A stretch of 64,000 nt of DNA from Corynebacterium anserum. Its GTDB lineage: Bacteria > Actinomycetota > Actinomycetes > Mycobacteriales > Mycobacteriaceae. The stretch lies in assembly GCF_014262665.1 (NCBI RefSeq), contig NZ_CP046883.1:248001-312000 (forward strand), in the 5' to 3' direction. Made by a program: the position numbers and the translations under genes. Positions 55,725 through 64,000 of this stretch are shown here, in pieces; position 1 is the stretch's first letter, and each line of letters opens with the position of its first letter. The notes beneath the pieces were generated by a model. The model ran no database searches and was not told the DNA's origin. It saw nothing but the letters and a program-made list of their open reading frames with translations.

Positions 55725-55868
55725 AGGAAGAAAGCCTATGGGCAGACTTTGACCCCGGCAATGCCATGCGCATACCGTTGCGGGACAGCTCAGGATTCTC
55801 ACCTGATTCCCCTGCTACATCGCGTCGGTGGCCTCTCACCTTGTCCGGGGCTCCAGAAGGTGGACCAG
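55725..55868 (-). ncRNA. Cobalamin riboswitch before metE
   Basis: On the minus strand, GGACAAGGTGAGAGGCC is followed by GCAGGGGAATCAGGTGAGAA, TCCTGAGCTGTCCCGCAACG and GGTATGCGC. This is the full B12-box arrangement (GGTGAGAATCC, GCTGTCCCGCAAC). It lies about 100 bases before the metE start. In known cases cobalamin binding blocks metE so that the B12-dependent MetH takes over. Confidence 0.95.
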
Positions 55869-55908
55869 TTGTTGACGCGAATCGGTTGCGGTAACAAACA
55901 GCAAACAC

Positions 55909-55924
55909 TAGACAGCTCGGTCTG
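55909..55924. promoter_or_regulatory. McbR-like operator before metE
   Basis: TAGAC-AGCTCG-GTCTG matches the McbR consensus TAGAC-N6-GTCTA at 9 of 10 defined positions. It sits upstream of the riboswitch, where the metE promoter should be. Confidence 0.7.
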
Positions 55925-56007
55925 TCAAATAGGTGTCGTGAGCAGTCTAAGGAAACTGTGACGACCAGCCAGAAAACGTAACGAAAAGCCCAAAGGAAAA
56001 CCACTGA

Positions 56008-56043
56008 GGCCCTCCCGATTGTTGAGTGGGTAGCGGGAGGGCC
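56008..56043. terminator. Strong GC hairpin
   Basis: GGCCCTCCCG (56008-56017) and CGGGAGGGCC (56034-56043) form a perfect 10-bp stem with a 16-base loop. It lies in the gap of about 740 bases between metE and the Rieske gene, about 85 bases upstream of the McbR-like site relative to metE. It may end leftward transcription from the Rieske/MFS side. The remainder of 56050-56366 shows no gene. Confidence 0.65.
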
Positions 56044-56366
56044 GTGTATGTGTCGTACGCCGCTGCTCGGGGCGTGTTCAGCCCGTCGGTGAATGGGCTG
56101 AGGAGTGTTCCAGCGGAGATGCCGGTGTAGCGAAAAGCGTCTGAGTGGAGCGCTTTCACATTGACACAACGCTGCTTATAGGCGCGGCGTTACATGCGCG
56201 GACATTTTTTGGCGAGGTTCTTGTTCCTCGGACTACTTTTAGCCCTGATTGGGGAGATTCTAAGGGGTGGTGACTGTGAGGTTTTTCCGATGAAGTTGCG
56301 TTGTGACCTGGTGATTTAGCGTTGAGTCGCATTTTTCCTCTGTGGCTTCAGCTCACGCTGCAGGTC

Positions 56367-56792
56367 TTAGCTTTTCACCTCGACTTTATCTCCGCTTTCT
56401 GTGACCGACGATGCGCTCTTCATTGGGTCGCGCGAGGGACCGGAAAGGACGTCGCCCGTGGCTAGATCGAAATGAGAATTGTGCTTAGGGCAAATGGCAA
56501 CCGCTTGCCCGTTGACTTCTTCGATCTTGTCGATGGTTCCACCCGCATGAGGGCATGACGTGGAGTATGCGGTGAACTCGCCTTTCTTTGGTTGGGCGAT
56601 GATCCACTTATCGATGATGATTGCGCCGCCAACAGGAATGTCTGCCTTGGAAGCTTCAGCAACGACGGATTCACCAGCGCAAGCTGCAAGGAGAGCGCCG
56701 GAGGCGGTAGCTGCGGTAGCTATCGCTACGCCTTTGAGAAAGCCGCGGCGGGAACAAAGAGGTGAGAGGTTATGAGATCCGGTGCCTGTCAT
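56367..56792 (-). CDS. Tat-exported Rieske [2Fe-2S] lipoprotein
   Basis: From ATG 56792 (MTGTGSHNLSPLCSRRGFLK) about 141 aa; an ATG 20 codons upstream is also possible. A twin-arginine motif SRRGFLKG is followed by a hydrophobic stretch and a lipobox LAAC, so it is probably exported folded and then lipid-anchored. The Rieske cluster ligands are CPHAGGTI (Cys, His) and CPKHNSHFD (Cys, His). This resembles small actinobacterial Rieske proteins, electron carriers of unknown partner. No redox partner lies next to it. Confidence 0.88.
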   Translation of the reverse strand: MTGTGSHNLSPLCSRRGFLKGVAIATAATASGALLAACAGESVVAEASKADIPVGGAIIIDKWIIAQPKKGEFTAYSTSCPHAGGTIDKIEEVNGQAVAICPKHNSHFDLATGDVLSGPSRDPMKSASSVTESGDKVEVKS

Positions 56793-56945
56793 GGCCTCAT
56801 TATTGCTGGTTGCAACGCGTGTATCCAGCAAGGTGGCGCTTAGTTTCTGCATGGTAAAAGTTTTCCGTTCTCTGCAGCCCCATGTTGGAGGGGATTGGTT
56901 GTGGTTGGTTGCATGCCGGGGATCGGGTTGCGAGTTGCGAAAGGA

Positions 56946-58502
56946 TTAGCTGCGAGGCGTCGAAGGGTCGGCTTCGGTGCATTCTGCAGTGGCGTCGGCT
57001 GTGTGTACTGCGGTACGGGAGAGGAATATGGACGCCACCAACCCCACCACGAGAATGCCGGCAGACACATAGAAGACCATGGCAGAGGCCTCCGAGAATC
57101 CCTGCTCAAGTACTGCGCCCAACTGAGAACCGAATTTTTCCGTTAACTGGGGAATGGCTGCCCCGGCGCTGTCGCTGGTGACGGAGGTGACGAGCGTGAC
57201 CTGTTGGGGAGCCAACCCAATTTCTTCAAGTGCGGTAGGTAGTCGATGACTCAGCGTTGTGGCCAGCACGGTTCCGGCCATAGCGATTCCCAGTGCGCTC
57301 CCGATTTGTCGAGACGTGGATTGCGTTGCGGAACCCATGCCTGAACTGGAGACGGGAACGTCTGCGAGAACCACAGATGCCAGTTGAGCTGAGGCGAGAC
57401 CTACTCCCGCTCCATAGAGAGCCAAGATGAGTGTGATGAGGAGAGGGGAGGAATTGGGGCTGAGAATTATGGCCGTGATGCCAATTCCGATGACTTCCAA
57501 GAAGAGACCAATGACGACAGTGCGCCCCGGACCGCACATGGCTGCAACGTGTCGCGCTGCTCCGCCCGAAATAATCGAGCCAGCGGCTAGCGTTGCCAAT
57601 ACCCAACCCGCGTGGATAGTGCCAAGTTCCAGTACAGAAACGAGGTAGAGCGGTAGGGCAAATAGTGCTGCAAATTCACCCATGGATACCGCGAGAGCTG
57701 TGAAATTTCCCAGGCTGAAGGAGGGGAGCCGGAAGAGCGAGACGTCGAGTAGGGCTGGGCGGTGAGAGCGCAGACGGCGAAGTTCGTAGCCAATGAATGC
57801 ACACAGGATGATGAGCCCAGCGAAAGAAAACCACCAATGATGCTCGATGAGACCATAGACGATGAGTCCGAGCGCTACGGCTGACAGGGTAGTTCCGATC
57901 GGATCGAAGCCTTCGATGTGCCCTCGGCTGGGAGGCAAAATCTTGACACCCAGGGCAATGAGGATGATCGCGATGGGAACGTTAATGAGAAATATCCAGT
58001 GCCAGCTGAAAGTTTCTGTGAGCCAGCCGCCGAGCAGCGGCCCTACGGCAGCCATTGATGCCATGGTGGCTCCCCAGATGCCGAAGGCTGCCGTTCGATC
58101 GTCGTCGCGGAATGTGGCGTTAATTGTGGCGAGTGTCGAAGGCAGGATCATTGCGCCGCCAATTCCTTGAATGCCGCGGGCGAGGATAAGTGTTGCTGCG
58201 CCCGTGGAGACGGCGGCGAGGAGCGAAGCCCCGGCGAACACTGCGAGCCCGAGCATGAAGATGGTGGTGCGACCCCACTTGTCCCCGAGTGTTCCCATGA
58301 AGAGCAGGAGTGCGGCGAAAACCACGGAGTAAAGGGAGGAGATCCACTGTGCTTCGGTGAGATTGAGGTCGAGGCTAGCGATGATTGTAGGTAGCGAGAC
58401 CGAGACGATGGTGGAGTCTAGGACGATGAGGGATACGCCAATCATGAGGATGGCAAGTGTGCTCCATTTGTTGGAGAACTGTTGTGCGACAGGGTGTCTC
58501 AT
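56946..58502 (-). CDS. DHA2-type MFS drug exporter
   Basis: 518 aa with 14 helices, typical of the DHA2 (EmrB/QacA) drug:proton antiporters. Motif A is LGDKWGRTTIFMLG; motif D1-like IVLDSTIVSVSLPTI and motif C-like GPLLGGWLTETFSWHWIFLI are present. Export of lipophilic or cationic toxicants is the family role. It is divergent from a TetR gene 89 bases away, and a partial palindrome lies just before its ATG. This is the usual arrangement of a drug-inducible pump and its repressor. Confidence 0.9.
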   Translation of the reverse strand: MRHPVAQQFSNKWSTLAILMIGVSLIVLDSTIVSVSLPTIIASLDLNLTEAQWISSLYSVVFAALLLFMGTLGDKWGRTTIFMLGLAVFAGASLLAAVSTGAATLILARGIQGIGGAMILPSTLATINATFRDDDRTAAFGIWGATMASMAAVGPLLGGWLTETFSWHWIFLINVPIAIILIALGVKILPPSRGHIEGFDPIGTTLSAVALGLIVYGLIEHHWWFSFAGLIILCAFIGYELRRLRSHRPALLDVSLFRLPSFSLGNFTALAVSMGEFAALFALPLYLVSVLELGTIHAGWVLATLAAGSIISGGAARHVAAMCGPGRTVVIGLFLEVIGIGITAIILSPNSSPLLITLILALYGAGVGLASAQLASVVLADVPVSSSGMGSATQSTSRQIGSALGIAMAGTVLATTLSHRLPTALEEIGLAPQQVTLVTSVTSDSAGAAIPQLTEKFGSQLGAVLEQGFSEASAMVFYVSAGILVVGLVASIFLSRTAVHTADATAECTEADPSTPRS

Positions 58503-58514
58503 AGTTGTTATTTA

Positions 58515-58533
58515 ACACCCTGAGACATGGTGT
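58515..58533. promoter_or_regulatory. Candidate TetR operator
   Basis: ACACC-N9-GGTGT inverted repeat, 13 bases from the exporter start and 58 bases from the TetR start. Position and symmetry fit a repressor site; not proven. Confidence 0.5.
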
Positions 58534-58590
58534 CGCAAATAGAGGCGTTCCGTGAGCGAGTCGGGGTTCGCAAGGTGCTTTAATGGGTGC

Positions 58591-59163
58591 ATGAGCCGTC
58601 GCGAGAAAACAATGACCGCTATCGTCGACGCCGCCGAGCAACTCCTACAAGAAGGCGGGGCGAAAGCACTCACCGCAGGTGCAGTGGCGGAGTCGGTGGG
58701 GCTTGCACGCAACTCTCTCTACCGATACGTCGATTCCATCGATGACTTGCGTGGGTTAGTCGTAAGCCGCCATCTTCCTAGGATGTTTGCTGATATGCAG
58801 GACACCCTCGAATCAGCTGAGAATCCCGAGAAGGCGCTTGTCGATTATGTCCGCGCAAATCTTCGCATCGCTGCCGAATCCAACCACGCGTGGCTCATAA
58901 GGATTACAGAGAACATCAGCGGAAGCACTGCCGAAGACATTGGGAGGATGCACCGCGACCTCGAAAATGCATTGCTCGAGGTCTGTACACACATTGATCC
59001 AGATGGGTCGCGTATGACTGCAGATCTCATCAACGGTGTGATCTCTGTGGGCTTCAACTGTCTTGAAAAGAATATGAACCCTGGCGATGTGGAGCAGCGT
59101 TGCGTTGAAGCTGTGTCGGCGATTCTCACTGCCCGGCGCCGCAATGTTGAGCGTGGCAACTAG
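58591..59163 (+). CDS. TetR-family transcriptional regulator
   Basis: 190 aa from ATG 58591 (MSRREKTMTAIVDAAEQLL). The N-terminal helix-turn-helix reads ALTAGAVAESVGLARNSLYR YVDS-like, typical of TetR; the C-terminal part is helical and would bind an inducer. An upstream ATG at 58552 is in frame but has no site. It is probably the repressor of the divergent DHA2 exporter. Confidence 0.88.
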   Translation: MSRREKTMTAIVDAAEQLLQEGGAKALTAGAVAESVGLARNSLYRYVDSIDDLRGLVVSRHLPRMFADMQDTLESAENPEKALVDYVRANLRIAAESNHAWLIRITENISGSTAEDIGRMHRDLENALLEVCTHIDPDGSRMTADLINGVISVGFNCLEKNMNPGDVEQRCVEAVSAILTARRRNVERGN

Positions 59164-59253
59164 CGCCGTAATGTTGGGTGTGGGGACTACGCAGGGGGGA
59201 TTGGCGCGCATCAACTGCGGAAATCCCGCGCCCAACGGCTAAAATGGTCATCC

Positions 59254-60465
59254 ATGTACACACCTGAAGCGCTAGGTACACCGTTTTCTCACAATGCGAC
59301 GAAGGTTCTACTTCTTGGCTCGGGGGAGTTGGGTCGTGAGGTAACCATCGCTTTTCAACGTCTCGGTGTGGAGGTGCATGCTGCTGATCGCTATGCCGAT
59401 GCGCCTGCACATCACGTGGCCTCTGAATCCCACGTCATCGACATGACCGACGCCACCGCCGTGCGAGCTTTGGTGGAGAAGGTACGTCCGGATTTCATCG
59501 TCCCGGAGATCGAGGCTCTGGCCACTGATGAGCTGCAGCGTATCGAGGATGAGGAATTGGCAACGGTCATCCCCACTGCTCGCGCTGCGCGACTCACGAT
59601 GAACCGCGAGGGCATCCGCAATCTGGCTCACGAGGAGTTGGGGTTGCCGAATTCCGCGCATCGCTATGCGTCGACTTTCGAAGAGTTGCAGCACGGGGCG
59701 GAGGAAATTGGTTTTCCCTGCGTGATCAAACCAGTGATGTCTAGTTCCGGGAAGGGGCAAAGCTACGTGGGTGGCCCGGAGGAGTTAGAGGCTGCCTGGG
59801 ATTACGCGCTAACTGGCGCGCGTGTGAGTAATGCGCGCGTGATCATCGAGCAGTTCATCCCATTCGACTATGAGATCACTTTGCTTACGGTTCGTTCCAT
59901 CGACCCTGAGACTGGTCGCGATGCGACATGGTTCTGCGAGCCTATTGGCCATCGCCAGGATCGGGGAGATTACGTGGAGTCCTGGCAGCCGGCGGAAATG
60001 AGTGAAACAGCTCTGGATAATGCTCGCAGTGTGGCCGCTCGCATTACGGGCGCACTGGGAGGTCGCGGTGTATTCGGGGTGGAGCTGTTTGTGAAGGGGG
60101 ATGACGTGTATTTCTCTGAGGTCAGCCCACGCCCACACGATACGGGTATGGTGACGATGGGCTCGCAGCGTTTGAGCGAGTTTGACTTGCATGCGCGCGC
60201 GATCTTGGGTTTGCCGATCGATACCACGTTGGTGAGTCCCGGAGCCTCTGCAGTGGTCTATGGAGTGGATAGCGAAGGGCCAGTGAGCTTTTCTGGCGTG
60301 CGCGAGGCCATGAGCGTGCCGGAGACTGACGTGCGCTTGTTCGGCAAGCCGGAAAGTTATGATCGCCGTCGTATGGGCGTGGTTGTATCCACTGCTGAGA
60401 CAGTGGACGAAGCTCGTGCCCGCGCGGCAGAAGCCGCAAACCGGGTTGTGGTCAATGGCAGCTAG
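59254..60465 (+). CDS. purT: Formate-dependent GAR transformylase
   Basis: ATP-grasp enzyme that makes formyl-glycinamide ribonucleotide from formate, the folate-independent third step of purine synthesis. 403 aa, near the norm of about 390. [20 protein letters not shown] at the N-terminus, [19 protein letters not shown] (ATP loop), [20 protein letters not shown] and [13 protein letters not shown] are diagnostic. It ends 14 bases inside the converging trhO gene. Together with purA it is part of purine supply in this window. Confidence 0.95.
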   Translation: MYTPEALGTPFSHNATKVLLLGSGELGREVTIAFQRLGVEVHAADRYADAPAHHVASESHVIDMTDATAVRALVEKVRPDFIVPEIEALATDELQRIEDEELATVIPTARAARLTMNREGIRNLAHEELGLPNSAHRYASTFEELQHGAEEIGFPCVIKPVMSSSGKGQSYVGGPEELEAAWDYALTGARVSNARVIIEQFIPFDYEITLLTVRSIDPETGRDATWFCEPIGHRQDRGDYVESWQPAEMSETALDNARSVAARITGALGGRGVFGVELFVKGDDVYFSEVSPRPHDTGMVTMGSQRLSEFDLHARAILGLPIDTTLVSPGASAVVYGVDSEGPVSFSGVREAMSVPETDVRLFGKPESYDRRRMGVVVSTAETVDEARARAAEAANRVVVNGS

Positions 60466-61381
60466 CTGCGGCGATCTCGATGCACTCCGGGTTGCCGCAG
60501 TGCGCGGTAGCGGGGTTGTGCGCGCACTCATCGCAGAGGAGAGTCTGTTTGCGGCAGGCTTCGTTGATGCAATTGTGGAATAGATTGGTGGCCGCCCCGC
60601 AGTTGTGACAGTGACCGAGCTGCTTGGAATGGTCACTGAACTCCATGTGCATGCGCTTGTCAAAGACGTAGAGGGAGCCTTCCCACAGTCCGTCATCGCC
60701 AAATTGTTCGCCGTAGCGGACTATGCCTCCGTCGATTTGGTACACCTCCTCAAAACCGCGGTTTTTCATGAGGGAGGAGAGGATTTCGCAACGGATTCCA
60801 CCAGTGCAATAAGAAACGACGGGTTTGTCCTTCATCCAGTCGTACTTGCCGGACTCCAATTCGCGGATGAAGTCGTGGGTGGTGTTGACATCGGGCACGA
60901 CCGCGTTTTTGAATTTGCCGATTTCGGCTTCCATGGCGTTGCGACCGTCGAAGAAGACGACCTCATCACCTCTTTCGGCAACGAGGTCATTCACCTGCTG
61001 TGGTTTGAGATGGATACCTCCGCCGATGACGCCATTTTCGTCGACTTTGAGTTCTCCCGGCGCGCCAAAAGCAACAATCTCATCCCGAACTTTGACGGAC
61101 AGGCGCGGGAAATCTTCGGCGCCTCCGTGGGACCACTTGAATTCCATCTTCTTAAAGCCCGGATATTGGCGAGTGGCCTTGGTGTAAGCCTTGCAGTTGG
61201 CTAAGGTTCCCCCGACGGTGCCATTGATGCCGTGCTCACTGATGAGGATGCGGCCGGTAAGCTCTAGTTTTTCACACAGGGCCCGCTGCCACAGCATCAC
61301 TGCTGTTGGGTCTGCGATTGGGGTAAAGCAGTAGTACAGCAGGATGCGAGATTCGTGGAGGTCAGTGTAGGAATTTCCCAT
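60452..61381 (-). CDS. trhO: tRNA uridine(34) hydroxylase TrhO (rhodanese fold)
   Basis: Oxygen-dependent hydroxylase of U34 in tRNA, cytoplasmic (YceA family). The start is ATG 61381 ([20 protein letters not shown]): this is where homology begins; upstream codons look non-coding. That gives 309 aa. It shows [30 protein letters not shown], the rhodanese loop [11 protein letters not shown] with its Cys, and a Cys-rich C-terminal tail ([29 protein letters not shown]). Confidence 0.92.
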   Translation of the reverse strand: MGNSYTDLHESRILLYYCFTPIADPTAVMLWQRALCEKLELTGRILISEHGINGTVGGTLANCKAYTKATRQYPGFKKMEFKWSHGGAEDFPRLSVKVRDEIVAFGAPGELKVDENGVIGGGIHLKPQQVNDLVAERGDEVVFFDGRNAMEAEIGKFKNAVVPDVNTTHDFIRELESGKYDWMKDKPVVSYCTGGIRCEILSSLMKNRGFEEVYQIDGGIVRYGEQFGDDGLWEGSLYVFDKRMHMEFSDHSKQLGHCHNCGAATNLFHNCINEACRKQTLLCDECAHNPATAHCGNPECIEIAAASCH

Positions 61382-61424
61382 ACATGGGATCTTAGTGCGA
61401 GGGGGAATGCACGAGAAAATGAAG

Positions 61425-61955
61425 CTACTGCAGTGGCAGGTGCATTTCGACGTGAGGTACGCCTTCGACTTCGAATTCCTCTCCGACGATCGTGAATCCG
61501 TAGGAGGCATAGAAGTTCGTGAGGTAGGTCTGTGCCTCTAGCTTCACGATTGCGGATTGAGTTGTTGGATCCAAGGCAGCGGCACGGGCCTTGCACACTT
61601 CCAGAGCTTCGTCCATCAGTTGACGAGCTACGCCGTACCCACGCATATCCGGGGCAACGCACACTCGGCCGATGTGTTGCGCTTCCGGGGGACCGAATAC
61701 GCGAGCGGTGCCCACGAGGCGCATGAGACTACCCGGATCAGGGGTGCCGAATGGATAGTCGGGACCGGAACCTGGATGAACATACGCCAGGATGTGATGC
61801 GTGTTCGGGTGGGCGTCGGTGTCGTCGATCTCTGCAAACGGGGCGCGCTGCTCGTTGACGAAAATGTCAACGCGCAGTTTGTACAGCGCATGAACCTGCT
61901 GCGGAACCATGTTCAGCAGAGCTCGACCGGTCAGGTGAACGTCAGGTGACTTCAT
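61425..61955 (-). CDS. GNAT-family N-acetyltransferase (ElaA-like)
   Basis: 176 aa from ATG 61955 ([20 protein letters not shown]). Pattern of ElaA-type GNATs: [40 protein letters not shown] (acetyl-CoA loop Q/R-x-x-G-x-G/A), and [20 protein letters not shown] ending HVEMHLPL. The longer in-frame ORF to 62060 runs into fprA and is not used. It is just downstream of fprA on the same strand (22-base gap). Substrate unknown. Confidence 0.85.
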   Translation of the reverse strand: MKSPDVHLTGRALLNMVPQQVHALYKLRVDIFVNEQRAPFAEIDDTDAHPNTHHILAYVHPGSGPDYPFGTPDPGSLMRLVGTARVFGPPEAQHIGRVCVAPDMRGYGVARQLMDEALEVCKARAAALDPTTQSAIVKLEAQTYLTNFYASYGFTIVGEEFEVEGVPHVEMHLPLQ

Positions 61956-61977
61956 AGGCCAAGAGTTTACCCGTGAG

Positions 61978-63393
61978 CTACTGCTCGCGGGAATACTTGA
62001 CCATATCTTCCCAGTCGCGAACCTTCTTGCGCTCGCGGCCTTCGGCCTCTCCAAGCTCACGCTCTACCTTGTCCAGGGCGTACCAGCCAGCCCACGTAGT
62101 GTAGTTAAGTCCCTTGTCCTCCAAGAAAGCATCGACGGCTTCGAGTTCTGGCTGCTCAGGGGCAAAGCCCAGCCCAGCTTCGTGGTCTGCTAGGAGATTC
62201 GCAACGGCTTCGTTTGCGTCGCCCTTGGTGTTACCGATCAGGCCGACGGGACCGCGACGAATCCAGCCAGTGGCGTAGACGCCCTCGAGGCGCTCACGCT
62301 TCTCAGCTTCTGGATCAGCTGAGCCTGGAACACCTGCGATTCCGTCAGCAGTAGGCCCTTCGGTGAGCACGCGACCGCCAACGTTAGGGAGCACGTTTTC
62401 CTTAGTGTCCCACGGCAGATCGGCTTGTTCATCGGATTTGTAGCCCACGGCGCGGTAGACGGCACCCACCGGCCACTCGGTGAGTTTTCCGGTGCCTCTG
62501 ACGGATCCATCGCCGGTGAGTTCAGTTCGCTCGGTGACTAGGGCGATGACCTTGCCGTTCTCGTCAGTTTTCACCTCGTGAGGGGACTCGAAGAAGTGTA
62601 GGTAGAGCTTGTGGGGGGCTCCCTTGGGGTCGGCAATAGCGTACTGCTCGAGCAGGGTGCAGACCATGTCTTGAATCTTGGAGGAACGGCGGGCGTTTTC
62701 GGAGCCCTCGTCGTAATCGATGTCCTCAGGGTTGACCACAATCTCGATCGTGTCGGAGTAGTTGAGTTCCTTGAGCTCCAGCGGAGTGAATTTCGCCTGA
62801 GCTGGGCCGCGGCGACCGAAGACGTGAACCTCTTTGGCCTTGTTCTGCTTGAGAGAGTCGTAAACGTTGTCGGGGATTTCCGTGACGCGTAGTTCGTCGC
62901 CCGTCTTGGCTAGTATGCGGGCGACGTCCAGGCCCACGTTGCCCACACCGATGACGGCGACGGATTCGGCTTCGAGGTTCCATGATGCGTCGAAGTCGGG
63001 GTTGGCATCGTAGAAGCCGACGAACTCGCCGGCGCCGATGGTGTGTTCACCGCCGGGAATGGTGAGGTCTCGGTCATCGGTGGCGCCGGTGGCGTAGATA
63101 ACTGCGTCGTAGTACTTCTTGAGCTCTTCGAGGGTGATGTCCTTGCCTACGTTGATGTTGCCGAACAGGCGAATCTGTGGCTTGTCCAGCACTTTGTGGA
63201 GGGATTTGATGATGCCCTTAATACGTGGGTGATCGGGAGCCACGCCATAGCGGATGAGACCGAATGGTGCTGGCATGCGCTCGTAGATGTCGATTGCTAC
63301 GTCGATCTCGGACTTGGTGAGTGCATCGGATGCGTAGATACCGGCGGGGCCGGAGCCAATGACGGCAACTCGGAGCGGACGGTTTTCAGCCAT
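61978..63393 (-). CDS. fprA: Ferredoxin/adrenodoxin-NADP reductase FprA
   Basis: Flavoprotein passing electrons between NADPH and ferredoxin. From ATG 63393 (MAENRPLRVAVIGSGPAGIY) 471 aa. FAD-binding GSGPAGIYASDALT, GVAPDHPRIKG, YATGATDDRDLTIPGGEH, and the NADP Rossmann VIGVGNVGLDVARILA identify the adrenodoxin-reductase type. It is divergent from cysI, whose product needs reduced ferredoxin, so FprA most likely feeds sulfite reduction. McbR-type sites lie in the shared promoter region. Confidence 0.94.
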   Translation of the reverse strand: MAENRPLRVAVIGSGPAGIYASDALTKSEIDVAIDIYERMPAPFGLIRYGVAPDHPRIKGIIKSLHKVLDKPQIRLFGNINVGKDITLEELKKYYDAVIYATGATDDRDLTIPGGEHTIGAGEFVGFYDANPDFDASWNLEAESVAVIGVGNVGLDVARILAKTGDELRVTEIPDNVYDSLKQNKAKEVHVFGRRGPAQAKFTPLELKELNYSDTIEIVVNPEDIDYDEGSENARRSSKIQDMVCTLLEQYAIADPKGAPHKLYLHFFESPHEVKTDENGKVIALVTERTELTGDGSVRGTGKLTEWPVGAVYRAVGYKSDEQADLPWDTKENVLPNVGGRVLTEGPTADGIAGVPGSADPEAEKRERLEGVYATGWIRRGPVGLIGNTKGDANEAVANLLADHEAGLGFAPEQPELEAVDAFLEDKGLNYTTWAGWYALDKVERELGEAEGRERKKVRDWEDMVKYSREQ

Positions 63394-63484
63394 GAATTCT
63401 TCTGATTCCTTGCATGAATTGTGTTTTTGTTCCTCTGCCACACTAGCCGTTTACGTGCGAGTAGTGGTCACTAGACCCGCACTA

Positions 63485-63500
63485 TAGACAGAGTTGTCTA
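63485..63500. promoter_or_regulatory. McbR operator, fprA side
   Basis: TAGAC-AGAGTT-GTCTA, a perfect match to the McbR consensus, 91 bases from the fprA start. Confidence 0.82.
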
Positions 63501-63561
63501 TAGATTGCAAGAAATTGCTTGAAATTCTGAACAGATCGGTCTAGTGTTTCGGGCAGACATA

Positions 63562-63577
63562 TAGACAGGTTTGTCTA
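63562..63577. promoter_or_regulatory. McbR operator, cysI side
   Basis: TAGAC-AGGTTT-GTCTA, a second perfect consensus site, 40 bases before the cysI start. The pair suggests repression of both divergent transcripts by McbR when S-adenosylhomocysteine is low. Confidence 0.82.
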
Positions 63578-63617
63578 GGGCATGACTCCCAGAGAACGAT
63601 TCCGAGGAAAACAAGAG

Positions 63618-64000
63618 ATGACTACTTCCACCCCACGCAAGCGCACCCGCAAGGCAAACAAGCCGCAGGGGCAGTGGTTGGTCGACGGCAAGGAGCCACT
63701 CAACGACGATGAGCGCATCAAGCAAGAAGACGTCGGTCTGAGTGTGATGCAACGTGTCCGAGACATCTACTCCAAGGAAGGGTTTGCCTCCATTCCTCCC
63801 GAGGACTTGGCGCCCCGTTTCAAGTGGATTGGCATGTACACTCAGCGCAAACCATTTCTCGACGGCACCAAAACATCCACCCTGACCAATGCGGAACTGC
63901 AAGACGAATACTTTATGATGCGCATCCGCATTGATGGAGGCCTGCTGGATAACAAACAGTTGCGCGTCCTAGGTGAGGTCTCCCGTGACTACGCTCGCAA
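63618..64000 (+). CDS. cysI: Ferredoxin-sulfite reductase (N-terminal part)
   Basis: Reduces sulfite to sulfide in the sulfate assimilation pathway, with siroheme and a 4Fe-4S cluster (C-terminal part lies outside the window). 127 codons are visible from ATG 63618, preceded by AAACAAGAG. Characteristic segments are LAPRFKWIGMYTQRKPFLDG, EYFMMRIRIDGGLLDNKQLR and VLGEVSRDYAR. Divergent from fprA. Confidence 0.9.
   Translation, partial: MTTSTPRKRTRKANKPQGQWLVDGKEPLNDDERIKQEDVGLSVMQRVRDIYSKEGFASIPPEDLAPRFKWIGMYTQRKPFLDGTKTSTLTNAELQDEYFMMRIRIDGGLLDNKQLRVLGEVSRDYAR

Overview
The window looks like chromosome from a Corynebacterium. Evidence: the backbone order purA, FUSC-type membrane protein, exonuclease/phosphatase, DUF3151, fba, GH76, SpoU methylase, YhhN, pyrE, SDR, rhodanese, clpB, ald is a familiar corynebacterial neighbourhood (from memory, not searched). 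There are also HspR/HAIR operators before clpB and TAGAC-N6-GTCTA sites, the consensus of the corynebacterial methionine repressor McbR, before cysI, fprA and metE. Base composition is moderately GC rich, except for one AT-rich island. I cannot name the species.

Layout. 1-1667: end of a TRAP dicarboxylate-type transporter (dctQ partial, dctP). 1.8-11.7 kb: clpB, ybaK, aldehyde dehydrogenase, GltS-like symporter, a rhodanese lacking its active-site Cys, an EIIA-like protein lacking its phospho-acceptor His, a membrane protein and an SDR. 11.7-17.6 kb: glycine cleavage genes gcvP-gcvT-gcvH behind a tandem glycine riboswitch. 17.6-26.4 kb: unknown membrane-anchored protein, pyrE, YhhN, SpoU methylase, GH76, MFS, fba.

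26.4-37.0 kb: an accessory island between fba and the DUF3151 gene, bracketed by fragments of two plasmid RepA-type replicase genes in opposite orientations. It holds a frameshifted Abi-family gene, a likely secreted bacteriocin with a small membrane partner, a wrecked two-component system and a wrecked Mrr-type restriction gene. It also holds a compact AT-rich operon: a 29-codon peptide gene, a JmjC/cupin-like oxygenase, an unrecognised 207-aa protein, a methyltransferase fused to an HTH and a DUF2087 domain, a second Fe(II)/2OG oxygenase, and an MFS exporter. This operon is the best candidate for an undescribed peptide-modification (RiPP-like) system. Its methyltransferase and exporter are each interrupted by one apparent -1 frameshift.

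37.1-64.0 kb: backbone again, with DUF3151, a membrane-anchored phosphatase/nuclease, FUSC, purA, a second SDR, a broken AbiEi/DUF559-like gene, nucleoside hydrolase, YhgE/Pip protein, YibE/F protein and a frameshifted secreted alpha/beta hydrolase. After these come metE (under a cobalamin riboswitch and a McbR-like site), a Rieske lipoprotein, a DHA2 drug exporter with a divergent TetR regulator, purT, trhO, a GNAT acetyltransferase, and fprA divergent from cysI (partial).

Intergenic regions are unusually rich in short tandem repeats with periods of 22 to 65 bp. Two copies of an approximately 84-bp element with inverted ends lie 34 kb apart. Coordinates, starts and motif calls come from reading the sequence; family names are from recognition without database search.
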